A stretch of 64,000 bases of DNA. Origin: Nakamurella multipartita DSM 44233. Its GTDB lineage: Bacteria; Actinomycetota; Actinomycetes; Mycobacteriales; Nakamurellaceae. This document shows, in pieces, positions 25,400-33,032 of this stretch. Made by a program: the position numbers and the translations under genes. The notes below the pieces were generated by a model, which ran no database searches, was not told the origin of the DNA, and was given only the letters and a program-made list of their open reading frames with translations. The stretch spans positions 2,604,001-2,668,000 of the forward strand of contig NC_013235.1 of assembly GCF_000024365.1 (NCBI RefSeq), given 5' to 3'. The first letter of the stretch is position 1; each line of letters begins with the position of its first letter.

Positions 25400-26566
25400 T
25401 CACTCCCGTCCGGTGCTGGTCAGCTCGTCGTGCAGGCGCTCGAACAGCGACTGCACCCGCTCGTCGGCGACCCCGCGGGCCGCGCAGAAGTCGCCGAACA
25501 GCTCGGCCGGGGACCGGTCCCGGTGATCGGTGCGCGCGGCCTGGTTGGTGATCGAGAGGGCGAACTCGGTGTCGATGCGCACCTCGAGCGCGTTGGGCAG
25601 GACGTCGGTGATCTCCTCCCGCAGGCCGGCCCGGGCCGGCTCCCGGATGATCACTCTCAGGAAGTCATCGCCGAATTCCTCGGCCCGGCCGACGATCTCG
25701 GCCGCCGTGCCGTGCACGGTGCGCAGCCGCCGGCCCGCGGTGATCGGCAGGTCGGTGATCGTCGCCGGGGTGCTCGGGCTGGCCTGCACCAGGCACACGA
25801 CCGACGTGTTGTCCTGCTCGCCGAAGTCGACCGCGAACGGGGCGCCGCTGTAGACCACCGGCGCGGGCGCCGGCAGGGTCTGCCGGCGGTGCAGGTGGCC
25901 CAGCGCGACGTAGTGCGCATGGGCCGGGAAGGCCACCGCCGGCACGTGATATTCGAAAATCGACTGGGCGGCCCGCTCGCCGCCGCCGAAGGTGCCTCCG
26001 ACCACGGTCAGGTGGGCCATCATCACGCTGACCGCGTCCGGGGTGAACCCGGCGGCCAGGCTGTCGATCACCTCGCGGACCATCGCGTCGTAGTCGCGGG
26101 ACATCTCCGACGGCGTGGACGCGACCAGCTGGGCCGCCCGCACCGCGTACCGCTGGGACAGGAACGGCAGCACCGCGACGTTGACCCGCTCGCCGGTGGA
26201 GCGGGCGTCGAAGCTGACCACGCCGCCCCGGGCGGCCGGCCGGACGCGCCCCACCAGGGTGATGTCGACCGCGTCCAGCAGGGGCCGGTAGGCATCGAAA
26301 GTGGCTGCGCTGTCGTGGTTCCCGGCGATCGCCAGGACCTTGGCGCCGGTGTCGCGCAGAGCCAGCAGGGCCTGCACGACGAGCTGCTGGGCGTCCGCGG
26401 TCGGCGCGGACGAGTCGTACAGGTCGCCGGCGATGAGCACGGCGTCGATCTGGTGCTCGCGGGCGTAGCCGACGATCTGCCCGATCACCGCGCGCTGCTC
26501 GTCGAGCCGGCTGCGGCCCTTGAGCGTCTTGCCGACATGCCAGTCGGCGGTGTGCAGGAACTTCAT
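25400..26566 (-). CDS. sbcD: SbcD/Mre11 nuclease
   Basis: A 388-aa metallophosphoesterase nuclease. All phosphoesterase motifs are present: HTADWHVGK near the N terminus, AGDLYDSSAPT, GNHDSAATF and ALGHLHRRQ, which coordinate two metal ions. The start at 26566 (MKFLHTADWH) fits the family exactly; the frame is open further upstream without family content. It forms the nuclease subunit of the SbcCD complex. It lies 28 bp after the HerA gene and just before sbcC. Confidence 0.95.
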   Translation of the reverse strand: MKFLHTADWHVGKTLKGRSRLDEQRAVIGQIVGYAREHQIDAVLIAGDLYDSSAPTADAQQLVVQALLALRDTGAKVLAIAGNHDSAATFDAYRPLLDAVDITLVGRVRPAARGGVVSFDARSTGERVNVAVLPFLSQRYAVRAAQLVASTPSEMSRDYDAMVREVIDSLAAGFTPDAVSVMMAHLTVVGGTFGGGERAAQSIFEYHVPAVAFPAHAHYVALGHLHRRQTLPAPAPVVYSGAPFAVDFGEQDNTSVVCLVQASPSTPATITDLPITAGRRLRTVHGTAAEIVGRAEEFGDDFLRVIIREPARAGLREEITDVLPNALEVRIDTEFALSITNQAARTDHRDRSPAELFGDFCAARGVADERVQSLFERLHDELTSTGRE

Positions 26567-26594
26567 CTCGGTCCTCGGCTCGAATCGGCAGGGC

Positions 26595-28364
26595 TCAGAA
26601 CGGCGGGGGATCATCCGGGTCGGGCAACCGGCTGAACGCGGGCGCTGCCGGTCGAGTGGCCGGCGCCGGCGGTGGGGTGCCGCACTCGGACTGCCGGGTG
26701 GCCCAGGCCGGGAACGGGAACTCGACGGCCAGTGGCACCGGGATCTCCGGTTGCGAGATGAACATCGTCCCCGGTTTGGCCAGGGTGGCCCGGGTGCGTT
26801 GGCTGGGCGGCAGGAACCCGTACTCGGGCCGTCCGGCCTCGGCGGCGTCCAGCCGCCCGACCACCCGGATGCTGGAGTTGGACACGATCCGGCGCTCCAC
26901 CTCGCTGGCCGTCTGCTGGGCGCCGATCAGGATGATGCCCAGGCTGCGGCCCCGCTCGGCGATGTCCAGCAGCACGTCCTTGATCGGGCTGTTGCCCTCC
27001 CGGGGGGCGTACTTGTTGAGCTCGTCGATCATCGTGAACAGCAGGCTGCCCGGTCCGGCGGCCTCCTTGCGGGCGGTCTCGGCGGCCAGCACCACGCCGA
27101 CCACGAACCGCTGGGCCCGCTCCCGCAGGTTGTGCAGGTCGACCACGGTCACCTGATGGTTGATCGTGGAGATGGACCGGTGCCCGGTGTCCGGCAGATC
27201 GGCCCGGATCAGCGTGCGCAGCGGGGCCAGCGAGGAATTGAGCCGCCGGATGAAGGCGTTGATGGTGCCCGCCCCGGTGACCGGACCGGCCCATTCGGCG
27301 CGGGTGTCGTCGTCGGTGAGCCGGGCCACGATCAGCTCGACCAGTTCGTGATACGTCCGGCAGACGGTCATGCCGATCTTGACCGCGCCGTCCTGACCGA
27401 TCGGTTCGGCCTCCCGCCGCAGCCGGGCGGCGACCTGGTGGATCACCATCGTGTACTGGTGCCGCTCGTCCTCGGCGTCGGTGAAGACGAACGGCAGCAG
27501 CTCACCGGCGCAGAACTCCTGCAGGGTCCACCAGAACGCCTCCACGCCGCTGGTCCGGCCGGTCACGTGCGGGCTGCCGGTCGGATCGTCCGGGGTCGGC
27601 GGGCAGTAGAACCCGGCCGAGGCGAACGGCTCGGCCGGCAGACCCACCCGGGCGTACTTGTCGCGCAGGTCGTCGTCCAGCCGGCGGTTGGCGTAGTCCA
27701 GGAACAGCAGGTCCTCGCCCTTGACCGAGAACACCAGGGCCTTGGTGTTGGTCGCGCGTGCCTCCAGCACCCCGGAGCGGAACAGCGAATGCAGCAGGAA
27801 CAGGGCGTAACTGGTCTTGGTCGCCACCCCGGAGATGCCGCTGATGGAGATGTGCGCGCCCCGGCTGCCGTCCAGGAAATCCAGGTTGACGTAGACCGGC
27901 GAGCCCTCGCGGGCCGTACCGACCGGCAGTTTCCGCTCCATCTGATCGAAATACAGTGCCTGGTCACGGTTCTCGCCGACCGCACGGAACACCGGCGATC
28001 CGGGCAGCGGCGGCACGTAGCACTCGGGTTCGACCCGGGTGGTGGTGATCTCGGCGGTCTCCTGGATGCGCGCGGGCAGCACCCCGTCACTGATCAGGAA
28101 CACGTCCGAGCCGAAGCTGGCGCCCTCGTGCCGGGCCTGGACCTGGGTGACCACCCCGGCCAGCAGCACGTCGCCGACGCCGGGAACCTCGCGCCGGGTG
28201 GTGACCACGTCGTCGAGCTGGAGGTAGTCGTCCTCGTTCAGGGCGACATGCCACTGCAGCGGGGTCGCGTCCTCGATGCCCAGGACCCGACCGATGGAGA
28301 CGCTGCCGTCGGTGGCCATGGGACGGTGGGTGGGCCCAGCGGAGGCTGACCCGGGTTCGGACAC
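26595..28364 (-). CDS. HerA-like hexameric DNA translocase
   Basis: A 589-aa ATPase of the HerA/FtsK superfamily. The N-terminal beta-barrel (HAS-like, SIGRVLGIEDATPLQW) is followed by the RecA-type core: Walker A-like GISGVATKTS (about 176-185), Walker B LLFTMIDELNKYAP, the Gln-containing motif IILIGAQQTASEVERRIVSNSS and VVGRLD. The Walker A replaces the common GxTGSGKS with GVATKTS but keeps Lys and Thr/Ser. HerA pumps DNA to the NurA nuclease during end processing. It begins with GTG at 28364 after AAGGAGAGG and heads an operon with SbcD, SbcC and NurA-like genes, which argues for a repair role. Confidence 0.88.
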   Translation of the reverse strand: MSEPGSASAGPTHRPMATDGSVSIGRVLGIEDATPLQWHVALNEDDYLQLDDVVTTRREVPGVGDVLLAGVVTQVQARHEGASFGSDVFLISDGVLPARIQETAEITTTRVEPECYVPPLPGSPVFRAVGENRDQALYFDQMERKLPVGTAREGSPVYVNLDFLDGSRGAHISISGISGVATKTSYALFLLHSLFRSGVLEARATNTKALVFSVKGEDLLFLDYANRRLDDDLRDKYARVGLPAEPFASAGFYCPPTPDDPTGSPHVTGRTSGVEAFWWTLQEFCAGELLPFVFTDAEDERHQYTMVIHQVAARLRREAEPIGQDGAVKIGMTVCRTYHELVELIVARLTDDDTRAEWAGPVTGAGTINAFIRRLNSSLAPLRTLIRADLPDTGHRSISTINHQVTVVDLHNLRERAQRFVVGVVLAAETARKEAAGPGSLLFTMIDELNKYAPREGNSPIKDVLLDIAERGRSLGIILIGAQQTASEVERRIVSNSSIRVVGRLDAAEAGRPEYGFLPPSQRTRATLAKPGTMFISQPEIPVPLAVEFPFPAWATRQSECGTPPPAPATRPAAPAFSRLPDPDDPPPF

Positions 28365-28440
28365 GACCTCTCCTTCACGGTTCGGCGGCCGGGGGACCGG
28401 CCGTTCGACGTGCAGTATGTCCGGCCGGTGCGACAGCCGA

Positions 28441-29142
28441 TCACGGCGCGTGCCGCGGCGGCCGTCGGGCGGCCGGTCGCCGACGCCGGTCGCCGGCGGC
28501 GATGACCAGGCTGGCGCCGAGCAGGATCAGCGCGCTGCCGGCCAGCAGTAGCCGGTCGCCGGGCAGTCCGGTGGCGGCCAGGGGGGCGGCCGCGCTGCTG
28601 CTGGCGGCGGCACTGCTGGTCGGGCCGGTGCTGGTCGGGCTGCTGCTGGTCGGGCCGGTGGCCACGACCACGACGGCGATGGTGGCCGCCGGGGTGCCTG
28701 CGGTGGTCGTGGCCGGCGTGGCTACGACCGGCGTCGTGGCGAGCCGTGGGTCGTCCTCGCAGGCGACGCCGTCCCGGTCCCGGTCCAGTTCGATGCGGTA
28801 GCCGGGTTCCCCGGCATTCAACGGCCGGCCGATCGCGTCCCACACCTGGGTGCAGTTCTCGTAGAAGACCCCGGCCGTGCTGGTCGCCGTGGTGGTCGCT
28901 GTGGTCGCCGGCGAGCCGGTGATCGCACCGGTGTCCAGGGCCGCGTCGGTGGGTGACGCCGGCTCACCGGAGGCCGACGCGGGATCGGCAGCCGTCGGGT
29001 CGGTGGCGGTACTGACCGAGGAGCTGGTTGGCGGTTCCGGCTCGGCGGCGATCGGCACCGGGCCGGCCGTGGCCAGGACACCCAGCGATCCGAGCGTCGC
29101 CACCGTGGCGACCCACCCGCGCCACGGCCGTCGTCGAGCCAT
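28441..29142 (-). CDS. Secreted Excalibur-domain protein with LAxTG-like sorting tail
   Basis: A 233-aa protein. An N-terminal signal peptide (MARRRPWRGWVATVATLGSLGVL...TAGPVPIAAE) is followed by an Ala/Thr/Pro/Ser-rich stretch, an Excalibur domain (FYENCTQVWDAIGRPL to ELDRDRDGVACED) with the calcium-type DRDRDGVACE loop, a second low-complexity linker, and a tail LAATGLPG, hydrophobic segment LLLAGSALILLGASLVIA and RRRR. The tail resembles the LAxTG signal of class E sortases, so the protein is probably anchored to the cell wall. The ATG at 29142 follows a G-rich site. Function of the family is unknown beyond Ca2+ binding at the surface. Confidence 0.85.
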   Translation of the reverse strand: MARRRPWRGWVATVATLGSLGVLATAGPVPIAAEPEPPTSSSVSTATDPTAADPASASGEPASPTDAALDTGAITGSPATTATTTATSTAGVFYENCTQVWDAIGRPLNAGEPGYRIELDRDRDGVACEDDPRLATTPVVATPATTTAGTPAATIAVVVVATGPTSSSPTSTGPTSSAAASSSAAAPLAATGLPGDRLLLAGSALILLGASLVIAAGDRRRRPAARRPPRHAP

Positions 29143-29572
29143 GCCACCCCCAGCGATCGGCCCCCGAGCCGGCCTCAGACTACGCCCGGCGATCGGTCGG
29201 TGACCGACTGTGGTCCGGACGGCGGCGGAAGGAGGTCCGAGGGGGTGGTCACGGACGCGATCCTTCTGCCGAGCGGAACCCGGACCGAGCTCGGGATCAC
29301 GCCGGGTGCGGGTGTCGGTGCTCGATCGAGGAGGTTGTCGTCCCACTCAGCGGTACAAGGTCGTAGGTGATCGGGAAAAGGGTTGGGAAGGTATGTCCAC
29401 CGGCGAGTACGGAGCGGCTTTCAGCACGCAAAGCCTCTTGGCGTCGCCGGTGATTCGTCCATCTGTCCAGCATTCTTCGGACGCGGACGCCCGGCTTCGG
29501 CCGGTGCTGTGACCTGAGCAGACCCGCAGCGTGGCGCCCCGTCGCCACCTGCCCCGATGGTGGGAGATTTCA
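29143..29572. other. 430-bp divergent intergenic region
   Basis: Lies between the Excalibur gene and the IclR-type regulator. I see no gene or RNA I can support in it. It contains a 10-bp palindrome CTCGATCGAG at 29321-29330 and must carry promoters for both flanking genes. Short open frames across it lack ribosome sites and look like chance. Confidence 0.5.
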
Positions 29573-30376
29573 TTGGCCGGGAACGCAACCGAGTCCGGAC
29601 GTTCGGTGACGAGCAAGATCACCTCGATCCTGATGACGTTCACCGAGGGCAGCGAGCACTCGTTGACCGAAATCGCCCGGTTGGCCGGTCTGCCGGTGTC
29701 CACCGCCCACCGCCTGACCTCCGAGCTGGCCTCCCGGCGGCTGCTGGAGCGCACTGAGGACGGCCAGTACCGCGCCGGCCTGCCGCTGCGCACCATCGGC
29801 GCGACCAACTCCGCCCCGCCCAGCATCAGCGGACGCGCCCCGTACGTGCTGGAAGATCTGGCCGCGGTGACCAACTGCCGGGCCCGCCTGGGCGTGCTGC
29901 GCGAGCTCGAGGTCGCTTACATCCAGAAGGATCCCGGTCCCCAGCCGACCACTTCGTTCTCCAACGCCGCGACCCTGCCGGCGCTGGCCACCGCCCTGGG
30001 CCGGGTCCTGCTGGCCTTCTCGCCCCAGCGCACCGTCGAGATGACCATCCTGCGCGGCCTGCGCCAGTACACCCCGCACACCGTGACCGCGCCGGCTCGC
30101 CTGCGGCGCGCGCTGGGCGTCACCCGGCTGACCCGCGTCGCGGTGGCCAAGTGGCAGCTCGAGCCGGGGATGTGCGGCGTTGCCGTGCCGGTGTTCGGCT
30201 CCGGGGGCGAGGTCGTCGCCGCCATCGAGCTGGCCGTGCGTGATCTGGGCACCGACCTGCAGCCGATCCTGGGCCCGCTGTCCATCGCGGCCCGCAGTCT
30301 GTCCCGCGAGCTGGCCGGCGCCGCCGCGCCGCAGCCGGTCGCCGAACCGCGACACCTGGTGGCCGTGGGCCACTGA
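29573..30376 (+). CDS. IclR-family transcriptional regulator
   Basis: About 267 aa. The N-terminal winged helix reads SVTSKITSILMTFTEGSEHSLTEIARLAGLPVSTAHRLTSELASRRLLER, and the C-terminal effector domain includes ATLPALATALGRVLLAF and GMCGVAVPVFGSGGEVVAAIELAV, both typical of IclR. I chose the TTG at 29573, preceded by GGGAG at about 29562 with good spacing and giving MAGNATESGRS; an in-frame GTG at 29531 is the alternative. It may regulate the hydrolase gene 29 bp downstream on the same strand. Ligand unknown. Confidence 0.88.
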   Translation: MAGNATESGRSVTSKITSILMTFTEGSEHSLTEIARLAGLPVSTAHRLTSELASRRLLERTEDGQYRAGLPLRTIGATNSAPPSISGRAPYVLEDLAAVTNCRARLGVLRELEVAYIQKDPGPQPTTSFSNAATLPALATALGRVLLAFSPQRTVEMTILRGLRQYTPHTVTAPARLRRALGVTRLTRVAVAKWQLEPGMCGVAVPVFGSGGEVVAAIELAVRDLGTDLQPILGPLSIAARSLSRELAGAAAPQPVAEPRHLVAVGH

Positions 30377-30405
30377 CGCCCGCCCGGCCGGGTCACAATG
30401 GCTCG

Positions 30406-31461
30406 GTGGCTCACCTTCTCCCCGGCATCAGCGCCGCCCGCATCCCGACCGACCGGCTCGCCGTCAACGTCCTGCAGCTCGACGGGCGGGCCGGCATCCC
30501 GGTTGTCCTCGTGCACGGCAACGTCTCCTCCGGCCTGTTCTGGCAGCAGCTCATGCTCGATCTGCCCGAGCAGTACCGGCCAATCGCCATCGACCTGCGC
30601 GGATTCGGTGACACCGATCCCGAACCGGTGGATGCCACCCGCGGCGTCGCCGACTACGCCGACGACGTCCGCGCGACCCTGGCCGCCCTGCAGATCGAGC
30701 AGGCGCACCTCGTCGGCTGGAGTCTGGGTGGGGGCGTCGTCCTGCAGTGCCTGATCGACGCCCCGTCCACGTTCGCGTCGGTCACCCTGGTCAACCCGGT
30801 GTCGCCCTTCGGCTTCGGCGGTACCTCGGGCCCGGACGGCACGCCGGTCGAGCCGGTCGGCCTGGGCTCGGGCGGCGGCACGGCCAACCCGGGCTTCATC
30901 GCCCAGCTCGCGGCGGGGGACCGGTCGGCGGACAGCCCCCTTTCCCCGCGCAACGTGCTGCTGGCGCACTACGTCAAGCCGCCGTTCGTCCCCGACGGGC
31001 TGGACACCCTGGTCGAGTCGATGCTGTCCACCCGGCTCGGGGAGGATCACTACCCGGGCGATTTCACCGTCACCGACGTCTGGCCGGGGGTGCTCGCCGG
31101 CGGCCGCGGTGTGCTCAACACTATTTCCCCCAACAATCTTCGACTCGATGACCTGTCGGCGCTGGCGGTCAAACCACCGATCCTGTGGGTCCGCGGCGGC
31201 GACGACGTGATCGTCTCCGACACCAGCCTGTACGACTTCGCCCGGCTCGGCGAACTCGGCGTGGTGCCCGGCTGGCCGGGTCCGCAGGCCTACCCGGTGC
31301 AGCCGATGGTCAGCCAGACCCGGGCCGTGCTCGAGGAGTACGCGGCGGCGGGCGGGGCCTACCGGGAGGTCGAGATCGCCGGCACCGGGCACTCACCGTT
31401 CCTGGAGAAGCCGGCCGAGTTCCTGGCCGCGCTCACGGCGACCCTGGACTCGGCCGGCTGA
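30406..31461 (+). CDS. Alpha/beta hydrolase
   Basis: A 351-aa alpha/beta hydrolase with HGNVSSG oxyanion region, nucleophile elbow GWSLGG, an acid residue in WVRGGDDVIV and GTGHSPFLEKP supplying His. The triad looks complete, so it should be active on an ester, lactone or similar. A long insert (about residues 140-230) forms the cap. It begins with GTG at 30406 and probably shares a transcript with the IclR-type gene. It ends 4 bp from the convergent aldo/keto reductase. Confidence 0.87.
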   Translation: MAHLLPGISAARIPTDRLAVNVLQLDGRAGIPVVLVHGNVSSGLFWQQLMLDLPEQYRPIAIDLRGFGDTDPEPVDATRGVADYADDVRATLAALQIEQAHLVGWSLGGGVVLQCLIDAPSTFASVTLVNPVSPFGFGGTSGPDGTPVEPVGLGSGGGTANPGFIAQLAAGDRSADSPLSPRNVLLAHYVKPPFVPDGLDTLVESMLSTRLGEDHYPGDFTVTDVWPGVLAGGRGVLNTISPNNLRLDDLSALAVKPPILWVRGGDDVIVSDTSLYDFARLGELGVVPGWPGPQAYPVQPMVSQTRAVLEEYAAAGGAYREVEIAGTGHSPFLEKPAEFLAALTATLDSAG

Positions 31462-31465
31462 GCCC

Positions 31466-32476
31466 TCAGGCCGGCCGGGTGGCCGGTGCGTTGGCCGCGG
31501 TCATCGCCGGATCGCGCACGACCACCTCGCCCAGGGCGTCGTCGATGCGGGTCAGCACCTCCGGCGTCAGCTGCACGTCGATCGCCTTGACGTTCTCGGC
31601 CACCTGTTCCGGCCGGGAGGCGCCGACCAGGGCGGCGGCGACGTTGTCGTTGTGCAGCACCCAGGCCAGCGCCAGCTGCGCCATGGTCACGCCCAGCTCG
31701 TCGGCGACCGGCCGCAGCCGCTGCACCGCGGTGAGCACCTCCGGGCGCATGAACCGCTCGATCATCCGGGCGCCGCCCTTGTCGTCGGTGGCCCGGGACC
31801 CGGCCGGCGGCGGCGCGTCGGGCAGGTACTTGCCGGTCAGCACGCCCTGCGCCACCGGGGACCAGACGATCTGGGACAGGCCGAGTTCCCGGCTGGCCGG
31901 CACCACCTGATCCTCGATGACCCGCCACAGCATCGAGTACTGCGGCTGGCTGGAGATGAGCTGGATGCCGAGCTGTTCGGCCAGGGCGTGGCCCTGCCGG
32001 ATCTGGTCCGCGGTCCACTCGCTGACCCCGATGTAGAGCGCCTTGCCCTGCCGGACCACCTGGGCGAAGGCCTGCATGGTCTCTTCCAACGGCGTCTCGG
32101 TGTCGAACCGGTGCGCCTGATACAGATCGACGTAGTCGGTGCGCAGCCGGCGCAGCGAGGCGTTGATGGACTCGGCGATGTGCTTGCGGGACAGGCCGAC
32201 GTCGTTGTGCCCACGGGGACCGGTCGGCCAGTAGACCTTGGTGAAGATCTCCAGCGATTCGCGCCGCTGGCCCTGCAGGGCGTCGCCGAGCACCGACTCG
32301 GCCGCCCCGTTGGCGTACACGTCGGCGGTGTCGAAGCTGGTGATCCCGGCATCCAACGCCGCCCGGACGCAGGCGGTGGCGACATCGTTCTCGACCTGCG
32401 ACCCGTGGGTCAGCCAGTTGCCGTAGGTGATTGCGGAAATCTTCAGGCCGCTGCGGCCCAGGTATCGGAACTCCAT
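31466..32476 (-). CDS. Aldo/keto reductase (Kv-beta-like)
   Basis: A 336-aa NADPH-dependent oxidoreductase. MEFRYLGRSGLKISAITYGNW begins the barrel, FDTADVYANGAAE contains the catalytic Asp/Tyr, IFTKVYW has the Lys and YQAHRFD supplies the His. LSRKHIAESINASLRRLRTDYVD and the C-terminal ALVGASRPEQVAENV are as in the KCNAB-like branch. The start is the ATG at 32476. Substrate is not indicated by context. Confidence 0.92.
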   Translation of the reverse strand: MEFRYLGRSGLKISAITYGNWLTHGSQVENDVATACVRAALDAGITSFDTADVYANGAAESVLGDALQGQRRESLEIFTKVYWPTGPRGHNDVGLSRKHIAESINASLRRLRTDYVDLYQAHRFDTETPLEETMQAFAQVVRQGKALYIGVSEWTADQIRQGHALAEQLGIQLISSQPQYSMLWRVIEDQVVPASRELGLSQIVWSPVAQGVLTGKYLPDAPPPAGSRATDDKGGARMIERFMRPEVLTAVQRLRPVADELGVTMAQLALAWVLHNDNVAAALVGASRPEQVAENVKAIDVQLTPEVLTRIDDALGEVVVRDPAMTAANAPATRPA

Positions 32477-32561
32477 GAATCCCAACCTAACCCTGCCGCC
32501 ATCGCCGACCCCGGGGACATGACAGCATGACCCGGCGAGCGATCGGCGGGAGGACGGACGA

Positions 32562-33032
32562 GTGCGGCGAATTCTGGTGGTGGCCAATCAGACCCTCGGT
32601 GGGGATCATCTCGCCGAGGTGATCCGGGCCCGGGCGGCCGAGGGGCCGATCGAGGTGCTGCTGATGGTCCCGGCCACCCACCACACCGACCTGCTGGTCG
32701 CCCTGGCCCAGGCGTTCGCGGTGCAGGGCGGGATGCGCCCGCCCGCCCAGACCTACGGCGGCGACGTCGGGGCCAAGGACCGGGCCACGGCCGGCGTGGC
32801 CTGGCTGGCCGGTTTGGGGGTATCGGCCACCGGGGAGATCGTCGGCCACGACCCGGTGCCGGACATTCGGGAGACGCTGTCCGGCCAGCCGGTTGACGAG
32901 GTGATCGTCTCGACCCTGCCGGCCGGCGCGTCCCGCTGGCTGCATCAGGATCTGGCCCACCGGATCCGCCGGGTGACCGCAGTACCGGTCACCGTGGTGA
33001 CCGCCGAGCACCCGGACCCGGCTCAGCCGTAG
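32562..33032 (+). CDS. Universal-stress-like alpha/beta protein
   Basis: A 156-aa protein with a Rossmann-like N terminus (RRILVVANQTLGGDHLAEVI) and a core of alternating strands and helices (PIEVLLMVPATHH, PVDEVIVSTLPAG), closing with VTAVPVTVVTAEH. The pattern resembles actinobacterial proteins related to the universal stress fold, with no clear ATP-binding GxxxG(S/T) end. It starts with GTG at 32562 after GGGAGG, and is convergent with the kinase gene, overlapping by 10 bp. Confidence 0.75.
   Translation: MRRILVVANQTLGGDHLAEVIRARAAEGPIEVLLMVPATHHTDLLVALAQAFAVQGGMRPPAQTYGGDVGAKDRATAGVAWLAGLGVSATGEIVGHDPVPDIRETLSGQPVDEVIVSTLPAGASRWLHQDLAHRIRRVTAVPVTVVTAEHPDPAQP

Noticed and set aside
21095..28364. 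HerA-based antiphage defence system
   Set aside because: Partners are SbcD, SbcC and a NurA-like nuclease rather than Sir2, DUF4297 or other toxic effectors, so a repair role is more likely.
29210..29512. A 100-aa plus-strand frame in the intergenic region
   Set aside because: No ribosome site, no protein-like pattern, and coding bias is poor.
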